NCBI RefSeq assembly: GCF_019312585.1
Contig: NZ_JAHWDP010000003.1
Location: forward strand, 186,001 to 250,000
Length of the DNA stretch: 64,000 bases
From: Halomarinibacterium sedimenti
GTDB lineage: Bacteria > Bacteroidota > Bacteroidia > Flavobacteriales > Flavobacteriaceae
Direction: 5' to 3'
Shown: piece by piece, positions 33,421 through 41,934 of the stretch
Numbering within the stretch: the stretch's first letter is position 1
Layout: the number at the start of each line of letters is the position of its first letter
The notes under the pieces: model-generated
The model's database searches: none
Told to the model about the DNA's origin: nothing
Seen by the model: only the letters and a program-made list of their open reading frames with translations
Translations under genes and position numbers: made by a program

Positions 33421-33541
33421 AAGAACAGAATTATTGAAGAAATAAATTAGATTGGAGGGAATCACGAAGATAGCGATAATTAAAGAATTTCTTTTGGTTA
33501 AAAATTCTGACTTCGATACTTCCTAACTGCTGTGGCTTCCG

Positions 33542-33549
33542 TATCTTTG
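33542..33549 (+). promoter_or_regulatory. TAnnTTTG-type -7 element before purB
   Basis: TATCTTTG lies 20 bp before the purB ATG and fits the Bacteroidetes -7 consensus with a short leader. Confidence 0.45.
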
Positions 33550-33569
33550 CGTTTTCAAATTTTACACCT

Positions 33570-34913
33570 ATGTCTACGCAATCGCTCAAAGCCATTTCTC
33601 CTATTGACGGACGTTACGCCTCGAAAACCTTATCGCTCGTTCCATTCTTTTCGGAAGAAGCCCTTATAAAATATCGCGTTTTAGTAGAGATAGAATACTT
33701 TATTGCATTGGTTGAAATGCCTTTACCACAACTAAAAGATTTCGACAAAACACTTGTCCCTAAGCTTCAGAAAATTTATTCCGAATTCACTACAGAGGAT
33801 GCCCTAAAAATAAAAGAAATTGAAAAGGTGACCAATCATGATGTTAAAGCGGTTGAGTACTTTATCAAAGAACAATTTGATGCATTGGGAATTGAGCAAT
33901 ACAAAGAGTTTATTCATTTTGGACTCACTTCACAGGACATCAATAACACTTCCATTCCGCTATCCCTTAAGGACGCTATGAATGAGGTGTACATCCCCTT
34001 ATTCTTTGAAGTAAAGGATAAGCTGAAAGCCTTAGCCACCGAATGGGAGAACATCCCTATGCTGGCGAGAACGCATGGACAACCCGCTTCCCCTACCCGT
34101 TTAGGGAAAGAAATTAATGTATTTGTAGTTCGATTGGAAGAGCAACTCGATTTACTAAATGATATAAAAAGTGCCGCAAAATTTGGTGGCGCTACAGGTA
34201 ATTTTAATGCTCATAAAGTAGCATACCAAACCATCGATTGGAAAGCCTTTGGAACCCATTTTGTGCAAGAAAAATTAGGATTACATCATTCGTTTCCAAC
34301 CACGCAAATTGAGCATTATGACCATATGGCGGCATTGTTTGATGGATTGAAGCGTATTAATAACATTCTTATTGACTTGGATCGTGACATTTGGACGTAT
34401 GTTTCCATGGATTACTTTAAACAGAAAATTAAAAAGGGTGAAATTGGCTCCAGTGCTATGCCACATAAGGTAAATCCTATCGATTTTGAAAATAGTGAAG
34501 GAAATTTAGGTATTGCCAATGCCATGTTTGAGCACTTGGCAAGTAAGCTTCCGATAAGTCGTTTGCAACGCGATTTAACAGACAGCACTGTACTTAGAAA
34601 TATTGGAGTCCCTATAGGCCATACCCTCATTGGTTTTCAGTCGACCCTAAAAGGATTGAATAAACTATTGCTGAACGAATCTAAATTTGCTGAAGACTTA
34701 GAAAATAATTGGGCCGTGGTAGCCGAAGCCTTACAAACTATTCTGCGAAGAGAAGGCTATCCAAATCCGTATGAGGCTTTAAAAGGACTTACACGAACTA
34801 ACGAAGCCATTACTAAAAAATCAATTGCAGACTTTATTGAGACCTTGGAAGTTTCTGAAGCAATTAAAGCAGAAATGCGTGTGATTACGCCTAGCAATTA
34901 CACTGGAATATAA
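33570..34913 (+). CDS. purB: Adenylosuccinate lyase
   Basis: The 447-residue fumarase-superfamily enzyme acts twice in purine synthesis (SAICAR to AICAR, adenylosuccinate to AMP). Signatures are IHFGLTSQDINNTSIPLSLK, ARTHGQPASPTRLGKEI (catalytic His), and the superfamily loop GSSAMPHKVNPIDFENSEGN with the catalytic Ser. The long-form length with LRNIGVPIGHTLIGF is like E. coli PurB. It is monocistronic with an upstream TATCTTTG. Confidence 0.97.
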   Translation: MSTQSLKAISPIDGRYASKTLSLVPFFSEEALIKYRVLVEIEYFIALVEMPLPQLKDFDKTLVPKLQKIYSEFTTEDALKIKEIEKVTNHDVKAVEYFIKEQFDALGIEQYKEFIHFGLTSQDINNTSIPLSLKDAMNEVYIPLFFEVKDKLKALATEWENIPMLARTHGQPASPTRLGKEINVFVVRLEEQLDLLNDIKSAAKFGGATGNFNAHKVAYQTIDWKAFGTHFVQEKLGLHHSFPTTQIEHYDHMAALFDGLKRINNILIDLDRDIWTYVSMDYFKQKIKKGEIGSSAMPHKVNPIDFENSEGNLGIANAMFEHLASKLPISRLQRDLTDSTVLRNIGVPIGHTLIGFQSTLKGLNKLLLNESKFAEDLENNWAVVAEALQTILRREGYPNPYEALKGLTRTNEAITKKSIADFIETLEVSEAIKAEMRVITPSNYTGI

Positions 34914-34917
34914 AAAA

Positions 34918-34941
34918 AAGGCTCCAAAAATTTGAAGCCTT
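34918..34941 (+). terminator. Possible purB terminator
   Basis: AAGGCT-C-CAAA and TTTG-A-AGCCTT form a stem with one mismatch directly after the purB stop. The following T run is weak (TTGTCATTT), so efficiency is uncertain. The rest of the spacer up to 35120 shows no gene. Confidence 0.5.
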
Positions 34942-35120
34942 GTCATTTCACAACCTATCCCTATCTATGCAGGGGTCTCTGGACAGGAAATGGAATATTA
35001 TTAATCTTGGGGGCATTAATAAATATAATTTTACAACTTCAAATCTCCTGCCAAATTTTAAGGTAACGATCTGATATACTTAGGTTTTCGATAAAAGGAT
35101 ACCTAAATTCGATGTATAAA

Positions 35121-35148
35121 AAAACGCCTCAATTTCTTGAGGCGTTTT
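35121..35148. terminator. Bidirectional terminator after the DUF4252 operon
   Basis: AAAACGCCTCAA, TTTC, TTGAGGCGTTTT is a perfect 12-bp stem. A and T runs on either side serve the minus-strand ECF/DUF4252 operon and possibly read-through from purB. Confidence 0.88.
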
Positions 35149-35167
35149 AATGAAAAATTCTTACTAA

Positions 35168-35713
35168 CTACATTTCTGAAAACACTTCCCCTATTCCTGA
35201 CAACTTTGATAAATCTAAATCGCCACGCTCCATGGTTTTCATTAATTTTAAGGCTTGATCGGGTCGCATATCGTCGCAAAGCAATCTAAATATTCCGAAT
35301 CCTTTCTCAGAACTACTTGCAAATACAATGACTTCATCTATCGCGGTTTCTTTCCCCACATACTTCATGGTCATATGCATATCACTTGACTTTACTGAGC
35401 CTAGGGTTTTATATTGCTCTTGATCGATAATTCCCTTAATAATTCCTTTTTCACTTTCATATTCGGTTAAATTTCCGTTTTTAACGGGATAGGCCACCAC
35501 ATTAATTTTTTTAATGGTTTTAAGAATATCCTGTTCTTCTTCGGTGAATTTACTGTCATCACTTTGAAACAAACTCGTAGCAATATCCACTTTTAGAAAT
35601 CGATCATCTTCTTGTTTGTCCACTAAATAGCGCTGTAACGACTTTCCGTTATCGCAACTTATTAATGTAAGTGCAGCAATAACTAATACGGTTAAATATT
35701 TTAAGAGTGCCAT
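35168..35713 (-). CDS. DUF4252 lipoprotein (second copy)
   Basis: The 181-residue protein has a lipobox (LTLISC, Cys20) and the DUF4252 pattern: FTEEEQDILKTIKKINVVAY in the middle, DEVIVFASSSEKGFGIFRLL, and the end SKLSGIGEVFSEM. Function unknown; the family typically occurs beside ECF sigma factors in Bacteroidetes. It follows the first DUF4252 gene by 3 bp and is the last gene of the operon. Confidence 0.88.
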   Translation of the reverse strand: MALLKYLTVLVIAALTLISCDNGKSLQRYLVDKQEDDRFLKVDIATSLFQSDDSKFTEEEQDILKTIKKINVVAYPVKNGNLTEYESEKGIIKGIIDQEQYKTLGSVKSSDMHMTMKYVGKETAIDEVIVFASSSEKGFGIFRLLCDDMRPDQALKLMKTMERGDLDLSKLSGIGEVFSEM

Positions 35714-35716
35714 GGT

Positions 35717-36253
35717 TTATCCTTTTTTCTTTTCAACATTTTTAAGCTCTTCGCTTCCAGGAACGTTTAGGTCTTTTGTAAGTTTAGAAATTTGCTTCAA
35801 ATCTATATTTCCAGTAATACTCATAATAATGGTACTATCTTTTCCGTCTACATTTCCTTCAAGAAACATAAGCAATTCGCTTACAAAGCTTTCGTTCTTT
35901 CCTTCTTTTGAATAAAACTTAATGTTTTTTCCATCGTCTTTGACACGCATAAGTTCATTAAGTCCTTTGGAGGATGCTAAATACTTTTCTACAGATAGTT
36001 TCATACGAGCACCTACCTCTTTGTTTTCAGTAATAAAGATTTTAATGTTATCTAGGTTATTCACCATTTCCATATAATCTCGTACCTCTTTATCCTTCGA
36101 TTCTATATCGATTTCTGCCAATAGCTTAAACATATTCTTGGTAACGATGACCGAAGTAACGTCTTTTTCATCTTCAAACTTATCGAAGAATCCTTGTGAA
36201 AAGCCAACCATTGGGGCTAATAACATTGCGAGTATAAAAAGTGATTTTCTCAT
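35717..36253 (-). CDS. DUF4252 exported protein (first copy)
   Basis: The 178-residue protein has a signal peptide (MRKSLFILAMLLAPMVGFSQ) without a lipobox. DUF4252-type features are DVTSVIVTKNMFKLLAEIDI, NNLDNIKIFITENKEVGARM and STIIMSITGNIDLKQISKLT. It ends KNVEKKKG. It differs from the next gene by being soluble in the periplasm rather than lipid-anchored. It lies in the sigma/anti-sigma operon. Confidence 0.87.
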   Translation of the reverse strand: MRKSLFILAMLLAPMVGFSQGFFDKFEDEKDVTSVIVTKNMFKLLAEIDIESKDKEVRDYMEMVNNLDNIKIFITENKEVGARMKLSVEKYLASSKGLNELMRVKDDGKNIKFYSKEGKNESFVSELLMFLEGNVDGKDSTIIMSITGNIDLKQISKLTKDLNVPGSEELKNVEKKKG

Positions 36254-36276
36254 TATTTCTAGTGTTTAATAAGGGT

Positions 36277-36753
36277 TTATTTTAAAATTAAATTTTTTGA
36301 TTCGGTAAATTGATTGATTAAATTGATGGTTGCTGTATTTTCTGAAAACTCGTTAATAAAAGTTACTTTTTGAGTGCCTTTGTTTAAATTTTCTGAAAGT
36401 AAAAACATGGTTTCCTTGGCTTGATTAAACGCCATTAATGCCTCTTCTTCTTCGGCAGACAAACCGTTATTATTAAAATACATATAGCTTGAAATTCCTA
36501 CTAAAAGGGCTACCGAGGCTGCTATACTCCACTTCCAGAAGTTATTTTGTTTACTTTCTAAAGGCAATTTAATTTCCTTTTCAAAAGTTTCCTTTTTGGC
36601 TTCTTGAAGACTAGCAAACAAAGCAGTATAGCCTTGTAAATGCTCGGGTACATTCCCTGATGAAAAGAATTCTCGTAATTGAGCTTCTTCTGCTAAGGTT
36701 GTGTTCCCTTCAAAATAAGCATCTAGTAGTTTTGTAATCTTAGCTAACTCCAT
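36277..36753 (-). CDS. Anti-sigma-factor-like membrane protein
   Basis: The 158-residue protein has a cytoplasmic N-terminal helical region (about 1-85; LLDAYFEGNTTLAEEAQLRE, as in Bacteroidetes anti-sigma factors). One membrane segment (ASVALLVGISSYMYF) and a short extracytoplasmic tail follow. Its start overlaps the ECF gene by 14 bp, so the two are translationally coupled. It probably holds the sigma factor inactive at the membrane. Confidence 0.82.
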   Translation of the reverse strand: MELAKITKLLDAYFEGNTTLAEEAQLREFFSSGNVPEHLQGYTALFASLQEAKKETFEKEIKLPLESKQNNFWKWSIAASVALLVGISSYMYFNNNGLSAEEEEALMAFNQAKETMFLLSENLNKGTQKVTFINEFSENTATINLINQFTESKNLILK

Positions 36754-37246
36754 AGTTGTATTTTTTTAATAGTTCATCTCGAACGGTTTTACGGGCGCGC
36801 GATAAATTAACACGTATCGCCGTTTCGTTTATGTCCAGCATTTCAGAAATTTCGTGAAATTCAAACTGCTCTACATCCCTTAATTGAAGGATCATTCGCT
36901 GTTTCTCTGGCAAGGTTTCCATTATTTTAAAAACCATTGACACCCCATCATTTACTTCCACAGTACGCTGTAAGTTTTCACTATTTTGATAGTTACTGTG
37001 TACAATTTTTAAATTGGAAGCTTGCTTCGACTTTAACCTATCCAAACAATAGTTTTTGGTCATTGTCATGGCAAACGCTTCTGGGTTTGCATAGTTTGTA
37101 ATACGTTGTTTCCCTTTCCATAATTTCAAAAAAACTTCCTGAACGGCATCTTCTGCTTCTTCACTAGAAACCAAAAGGCGTTTTGCCATACGATAAAGCT
37201 TATCCTTAAAAGGAAGCACTAAAGCTGTAAACTCTGTCTGGTTCAT
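36740..37246 (-). CDS. ECF-type RNA polymerase sigma factor
   Basis: The 168-residue sigma-70 family protein has region 2 (SSEEAEDAVQEVFLKLWKGK, FAMTMTKNYCLDRLKSKQAS) and region 4 (LPEKQRMILQLRDVEQFEFH, EISEMLDINETAIRVNLSRA). It leads an operon with anti-sigma and two DUF4252 genes, which are probably its own targets. A GTTACATT/AATGTAAC inverted repeat lies in the divergent spacer with the S41 peptidase. Confidence 0.94.
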   Translation of the reverse strand: MNQTEFTALVLPFKDKLYRMAKRLLVSSEEAEDAVQEVFLKLWKGKQRITNYANPEAFAMTMTKNYCLDRLKSKQASNLKIVHSNYQNSENLQRTVEVNDGVSMVFKIMETLPEKQRMILQLRDVEQFEFHEISEMLDINETAIRVNLSRARKTVRDELLKKYNYGVS

Positions 37247-37309
37247 AGTGGGTTAGTGTAACACATTAATAATGCCGTTCTATCCTTACGACGAATAACT
37301 ATATTTTTT

Positions 37310-37343
37310 GTTACATTTTAATTGTAATACGCAATAATGTAAC
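37310..37343. promoter_or_regulatory. Inverted repeat in the ECF sigma / S41 peptidase divergent spacer
   Basis: GTTACATT (37310-37317) and AATGTAAC (37336-37343) are perfectly complementary around an 18-bp centre. They lie between divergent promoters, and a related GTGTAACACATTA is at about 37256-37268. A shared operator is plausible. Confidence 0.35.
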
Positions 37344-37381
37344 TATTTTAGGGGTTCTAAAGAAAACAAAATTAAAGTACT

Positions 37382-38785
37382 GTGAAAAAATCCTTCGTCC
37401 TACTATTACTTTTCGTCCTTCCGTTATTTACTTCTTGTTTTAAGGATCTTGATGATGAAATTACCCCTGCTTCGGTTTCTGAAATTAATGATTTTATCTA
37501 TCGCGGACTCAATTTCTTCTATCTCTATAAGGCAGATACCCCCGAATTGGCAAACGACGCTTTTGCTTCGGATGCAGATTATAATGCCTTTTTAAATTCC
37601 TATGCAACCCCTGAAGCCTTTTTCGATTACTTAAAATCTTCGCAGGATCGTTTTAGTATTTTGGTAGATGATTATGTTGAGTTAGAAAATGCCCTTGCAG
37701 GCGTTTCTAAAACCAACGGGATGAATTTTGGACTCGTTTTATATCCCGATGGCAGCGGTAATGTTTTTGGCTATGTACGTTATGTATCTCCCAATACCGA
37801 TGCAGCCACCAAAGGATTAGAACGTGGCGATATTTTTAATACCATTGATGGAGTTCAGTTAACAGATTCAAATTTTAGTGAGCTCATTGCTCCCGATGCC
37901 TACGGAGTAGGTTTAGCTACCTTCGATGGGCAAACCATTACGCCCACAGGGGAAACCGTACAGCTTATCAAGGCAGAATATTCTGAAAACCCCATTTTTA
38001 CTACACAAACTTTCGACATCAACGGAAACAAAATAGGCTATATTCTATACAATGCCTTTACTAATGAATTTGATTCGCAACTCAACGCTGCCTTTGGACA
38101 ATTTAAAGCCGAAGGAATTACAGATTTAGTTTTGGACTTACGTTATAATGGCGGGGGGTCGGTACGCACCGCAACCTACTTATCGAGTATGATTACTGGG
38201 CAACATACAGGACAAGTGTTTTATACAGAACAGTGGAATGAAGACCGCCAAGCCGATTATGCTGAGGACGGTGTATTTGTAAGCACTTTTGAAGGTGGTG
38301 GCGAAGCCATTAACAGTCTTAACTTAAATAGAGTGTATGTATTAACAACAAGCAGAACGGCTTCAGCGAGTGAGTTGGTTATTAACGGTTTAGCACCCTA
38401 TATAGATGTAATTCAGATTGGCACCAATACCACTGGAAAATACCAAGCCTCTTTTTTATTGTACGATGCTCCAGCACCTAACTTTAGTAGAAGCCAAGCC
38501 AATATCAATCATAAATATGCGATGCTACCTTTGGTGTTTCAAACGGCTAATTCGGTGGGGTATACTAATTTTGTGGATGGATTGGTTCCAGGCATCGAGC
38601 AAGCCGAAGATTATAGCAATTTAGGAATCTTAGGGGATGTAAACGAACCGCTTTTGGCTACGGCGATCGCCGATATTACGGGGGTTCCTATGCCTGCCCC
38701 ACGACGAATAAACGAGCTTGAAATTATTTCGGAAAGCAATGCGGGATTGCCCCATTACCAAGTGATGTATATTGAAAAGAAATGA
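37382..38785 (+). CDS. S41 family C-terminal processing peptidase, lipoprotein
   Basis: The 467-residue protein uses a GTG start. It has a lipobox (LPLFTSC) and a PDZ-like domain (about 115-190; VSPNTDAATKGLERGDIFNT). The S41 core has LVLDLRYNGGGSVRTATYLS, the catalytic Ser in TSRTASASELVING, and the Lys in GTNTTGKYQAS. The substrate is unknown. The downstream DinB gene overlaps its stop by 4 bp, so the pair is cotranscribed. Confidence 0.92.
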   Translation: MKKSFVLLLLFVLPLFTSCFKDLDDEITPASVSEINDFIYRGLNFFYLYKADTPELANDAFASDADYNAFLNSYATPEAFFDYLKSSQDRFSILVDDYVELENALAGVSKTNGMNFGLVLYPDGSGNVFGYVRYVSPNTDAATKGLERGDIFNTIDGVQLTDSNFSELIAPDAYGVGLATFDGQTITPTGETVQLIKAEYSENPIFTTQTFDINGNKIGYILYNAFTNEFDSQLNAAFGQFKAEGITDLVLDLRYNGGGSVRTATYLSSMITGQHTGQVFYTEQWNEDRQADYAEDGVFVSTFEGGGEAINSLNLNRVYVLTTSRTASASELVINGLAPYIDVIQIGTNTTGKYQASFLLYDAPAPNFSRSQANINHKYAMLPLVFQTANSVGYTNFVDGLVPGIEQAEDYSNLGILGDVNEPLLATAIADITGVPMPAPRRINELEIISESNAGLPHYQVMYIEKK

Positions 38786-39291
38786 CCGAAAAACAAGTCA
38801 TAAAAGCGCTCACCGAAAACTTAGGTTTTTATAAAGACCTACTAACCCATTTGGATGCAGCCACAGTGACTTGGAAACCCTCCGAAACTTCTTGGAGCTT
38901 ACTAGAAGTGGTCTGCCATTTACTGGACGAAGAACGGGAAGATTTTAAAGCACGAATACAGCATCTTTTCAAGAATCCAAACACCCACCCACCTGCCATT
39001 GACCCAAAAGGCTGGGTCACTGAAAGAAATTACGCAAAGCAAGACTATAATAACGTTTTGCAGGAATTTTTTAAAGAAAGAACAAAGTCTATTGAATGGC
39101 TTAATAGTTTAGAAAATGCCCCATGGAAAAACTCATTTGAGCATCAGCATTTTGGAACCATGAGCGCATCTTTGTTTTTAACCAATTGGCTAGCGCACGA
39201 TTACTTTCATTTTAGACAAATCTTTAAAATAAAATACCTCTACCTTCAATCTCAATCGATGCACTCACTTAACTATGCTGGGGGTATTTAA
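38782..39291 (+). CDS. DinB-family (YfiT-like) metalloprotein
   Basis: The 169-residue four-helix protein has the typical metal-ligand histidines: EVVCHLLDEEREDFKARI (first) and WLAHDYFHFRQIFKIKYLYL (second pair). The family includes thiol transferases and enzymes of unknown role. It is translationally coupled to the S41 peptidase through ATGA. Confidence 0.88.
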   Translation: MTEKQVIKALTENLGFYKDLLTHLDAATVTWKPSETSWSLLEVVCHLLDEEREDFKARIQHLFKNPNTHPPAIDPKGWVTERNYAKQDYNNVLQEFFKERTKSIEWLNSLENAPWKNSFEHQHFGTMSASLFLTNWLAHDYFHFRQIFKIKYLYLQSQSMHSLNYAGGI

Positions 39292-39357
39292 AAATTCACC
39301 AACTCCGTCCTACTATTTCCATCACAAATAAGCTGGATGCCATTATTTTAGTTTCTA

Positions 39358-39394
39358 TATTGATAAAAATAATATCTTTAAGGAAACTAACCTT
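39358..39394 (+). promoter_or_regulatory. Shared DUF6090 leader/promoter repeat, copy L6 (plus strand)
   Basis: TTGATAAAAATAATATCTTT then AAGGAAACTAACC is the leader seen upstream of minus-strand DUF6090 genes, here in the opposite orientation. It is followed after 2 bp by the ATG of the short leader ORF (39397) that precedes DUF6090 copy 5. Confidence 0.65.
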
Positions 39395-39396
39395 AC

Positions 39397-39538
39397 ATGA
39401 TCAAATTCTTCCATTATCGAAACATTATTTTGCATTTGCAAAATCAAATGTCCAGTGGACATTTGGTTGAGATAGCCGCTTGCGGACATACACAATATAA
39501 AAATAGAAGTAATGATTAAATTTTTCAGAAAACTGCGC
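39397..39538 (+). repeat. 142-bp near-identical direct repeat (first copy) carrying a 40-codon leader ORF
   Basis: Bases 39397-39538 match 41052-41193 with only two substitutions. The ORF starts MIKFFHYRNI, which is the DUF6090 start, then diverges. It ends at a TAA (39517-39519) that overlaps the real DUF6090 ATG at 39512. Inside are three consecutive hairpins: ATTTTGCA-TT-TGCAAAAT, CAAATGTCC-AGT-GGACATTTG and CCGC-TT-GCGG. This may be a palindromic insertion into a DUF6090 start, or a regulatory leader peptide. Confidence 0.8.
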
Positions 39539-40252
39539 CAAAAATTACTCGCTGAAAATAAATTCAGTAAATATCTTCTTTATGCTGTAGGAGAGATTGT
39601 ACTTGTGGTTGTCGGAATTCTAATTGCTTTAGCGGTAAATAATAGAAACAACCAGCGCCTTGATGATTTGAGGGTAGAGCGCTTTATAAATAAGTTCAAA
39701 CTTCAATTAGAAGACAACTTAGAGGCGGTGAATGTATATATAGAGACTAATGAACAGTTTTATTCAGATTCTAGGCGGTTAATAGCCATTATTGGAGACA
39801 CTCAGGAGATTGATAACGAAGCAAAAATTGACAGTTTAATATTTTTAAACTCTTATGATTATCACCTAAATCTTGATATGAATGTTATTTTGGAAAGTAG
39901 AGAAAATGGAGATATTGCTCTTATTTCTAACGATTCCCTAAGTAAATCTATTTATTATTTAATAACATTTTATAACAAAATAATAGAAGATGAACGGATT
40001 ACCAATTCGAATCTCAATAATCATTTTGTTCCGTATTTAAGCAAGCATTATAATTTAAAAAATTTAGTTCATACTGTTACTGAAGGCGAGGAACTGAATA
40101 AGTCCAAAATTTACCAAGGAGATAATTACAAACTGTTGGTCGATCAGGAATTTGAAAACCTCATTACCTTAAGATTAATTCATTCAAAGGAACTTTTAGA
40201 GTCTTATCTAGTGTTAAAAAAAATTATTGTTGATACCTACAAATTATTATAA
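39512..40252 (+). CDS. DUF6090 family membrane protein (copy 5)
   Basis: The 246-residue protein starts MIKFFRKLRQKLLAENKFSK, with the membrane segment AVGEIVLVVVGILIALAVNN (about 22-42). The usual NNWNE after the membrane reads NNRNNQR here. A divergent helical extracytoplasmic domain follows. It is first of a tandem of four DUF6090 genes (39.5-42.7 kb). It is preceded by the 142-bp repeat and leader ORF. Confidence 0.87.
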   Translation: MIKFFRKLRQKLLAENKFSKYLLYAVGEIVLVVVGILIALAVNNRNNQRLDDLRVERFINKFKLQLEDNLEAVNVYIETNEQFYSDSRRLIAIIGDTQEIDNEAKIDSLIFLNSYDYHLNLDMNVILESRENGDIALISNDSLSKSIYYLITFYNKIIEDERITNSNLNNHFVPYLSKHYNLKNLVHTVTEGEELNKSKIYQGDNYKLLVDQEFENLITLRLIHSKELLESYLVLKKIIVDTYKLL

Positions 40253-40274
40253 AAATCAATTCAAAAGATAACCC

Positions 40275-41051
40275 ATGATAAAATTCTTCCGGAAAATTAG
40301 GCAAAGACTTCTCTCTGAGAATAAACTGAGTAAATATTTCCTCTATGCCATTGGGGAGATTGTGCTGGTGGTAATAGGAATTTTAATTGCATTACAAATC
40401 AATAATAATAATGAATTAAATAAACAAAGAGCGAAAGAAGTTCAGTTCTTAAAAAATCTAAAGAGTGATTTAATATTTGAAGAAAGTGAACTTGAACGTT
40501 ACATTGAAATTAGAGAAAGTATCGTGAACTCGGCTCAAATTGCACTTGAACACTTTAATGGTAAACCCGTCGAGAATATTCAAATGTTTAATTACCATAC
40601 TTTTAACGTGGGAATATGGCAAGAATTTCAACGGAACAACAACACTTTTGTTGAATTATTAAATTCTGGAAATTTTACATTAATCTCAAACGAATCAATA
40701 AAAAATGAGCTTTTAAATTTAGACTTAATCCACAAACAAATTATATCCTATCGGGAACATTTGAGAAATGATATGGAGCACTATTTTTATGACCCTTGGT
40801 TTAGAACTGTTGATTTAGACCCTTTTGCTCAAAGCTTTGTTTTCTATGCTAACAACGGAGATTTTAATAATGAAATAAAGCTTTCAATGGAAGAAATTGA
40901 TAGACTGATTAATAATACAGTCTTTAAAAATGGATTTGTCGTTTCTGTATTTACAAATTCATTGATTATCGATGATTACAAAAAAATGAAAGATTTAAAC
41001 AATAAAGTAGTTGAATTAATTAATACAGAGCTAAAAAAAGACAGTAACTAA
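40275..41051 (+). CDS. DUF6090 family membrane protein (copy 6)
   Basis: The 258-residue protein starts MIKFFRKIRQRLLSENKLSK and has the membrane segment AIGEIVLVVIGILIALQINN. Its C-terminal domain (QRAKEVQFLKNLKSDLIFEE, NTFVELLNSGNFTLISNESI) resembles copy 9 at 46962 (TRAQEVAYLKNIKNDLEVTN, NTFQELMNSGNFAIISNDSI), so those two form a subgroup. It lies 22 bp after copy 5. Function unknown. Confidence 0.88.
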   Translation: MIKFFRKIRQRLLSENKLSKYFLYAIGEIVLVVIGILIALQINNNNELNKQRAKEVQFLKNLKSDLIFEESELERYIEIRESIVNSAQIALEHFNGKPVENIQMFNYHTFNVGIWQEFQRNNNTFVELLNSGNFTLISNESIKNELLNLDLIHKQIISYREHLRNDMEHYFYDPWFRTVDLDPFAQSFVFYANNGDFNNEIKLSMEEIDRLINNTVFKNGFVVSVFTNSLIIDDYKKMKDLNNKVVELINTELKKDSN

Positions 41052-41193
41052 ATGATTAAATTCTTCCATTATCCAAACATTATTTTGCATTTGCAAAATC
41101 AAATGTCCAGTGGACATTTGGTTGAGATAGCCGCTTGCGGACATACACAATATAAAAATAGAAGTAATGATTAAATTTTTCAGAAAACTGCGC
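41052..41193 (+). repeat. 142-bp near-identical direct repeat (second copy)
   Basis: Same as 39397-39538 with two substitutions (one synonymous, one Arg to Pro in the leader ORF). It lies between DUF6090 copies 6 and 7. The 40-codon ORF again ends across the downstream DUF6090 ATG (41167). Confidence 0.8.
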
Positions 41194-41934
41194 AAACAAC
41201 TACTCACTGAAAATAAATTCAGCAAATATTTACTTTATGCAATTGGTGAAATTGTGTTAGTGGTGATAGGGATTTTAATTGCGCTCTCGATTAATAATTG
41301 GAACGAAAACAGGAAGCAGGAGGCCAAAGTCAACAACTATTTAAAGAGTATGGTTATTGACTTAAAAAGTGATACTAATGCATATGATAGAATTATAAGC
41401 AGCTTTGAGAATCAAGTAGCAGCAAACTCCTCAATCTTTAAAGACAAAGGCTATCAAGAATTACCGTTAGATTCCATAGTCTCAAGGATTACCAGTTATT
41501 ATGCAATGCATCAAATAGTAGATCAAACTTACCAAAAAATAAAAAATTCAGGACTTTCAGATAACCTAGGCTCAAAGGAATTAAATGATGCGATTAACAA
41601 CTATTATTCAAATGGTGTAAATTCTTTTAACACCTACTTACAATATGACAAAGAACGCTCCACAAGAGATGACGATTTATGGTTTCTCACTAATAACTAC
41701 GAAATAAATCTAATCTACCAAGCCACTGAAACTATGGAGTTTCCATTTTCAGAGAGCGAGGAGACAAGAAAAAAAGCCATCATACAAACCATCGAGTCTA
41801 ATCTTGGCAGAAATTATTTAAGGCATAATATAAACAGAAAAAGAGTAGGAATTATCATTGCAAAACAAACAAAAACTGAAGCAGAAGAACTTATTGAATT
41901 GATTAATAAAGAGCTAAAAATAGACACTAACTAA
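41167..41934 (+). CDS. DUF6090 family membrane protein (copy 7)
   Basis: The 255-residue protein starts MIKFFRKLRKQLLTENKFSK, with the membrane segment AIGEIVLVVIGILIALSINN and NWNENRKQEAK. The C-terminal domain is divergent and helical, ending ELIELINKELKIDTN. Its 5' end is shared at nucleotide level with copy 5 through the 142-bp repeat. Copy 8 starts immediately after its stop (TAAATG). Confidence 0.87.
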   Translation: MIKFFRKLRKQLLTENKFSKYLLYAIGEIVLVVIGILIALSINNWNENRKQEAKVNNYLKSMVIDLKSDTNAYDRIISSFENQVAANSSIFKDKGYQELPLDSIVSRITSYYAMHQIVDQTYQKIKNSGLSDNLGSKELNDAINNYYSNGVNSFNTYLQYDKERSTRDDDLWFLTNNYEINLIYQATETMEFPFSESEETRKKAIIQTIESNLGRNYLRHNINRKRVGIIIAKQTKTEAEELIELINKELKIDTN

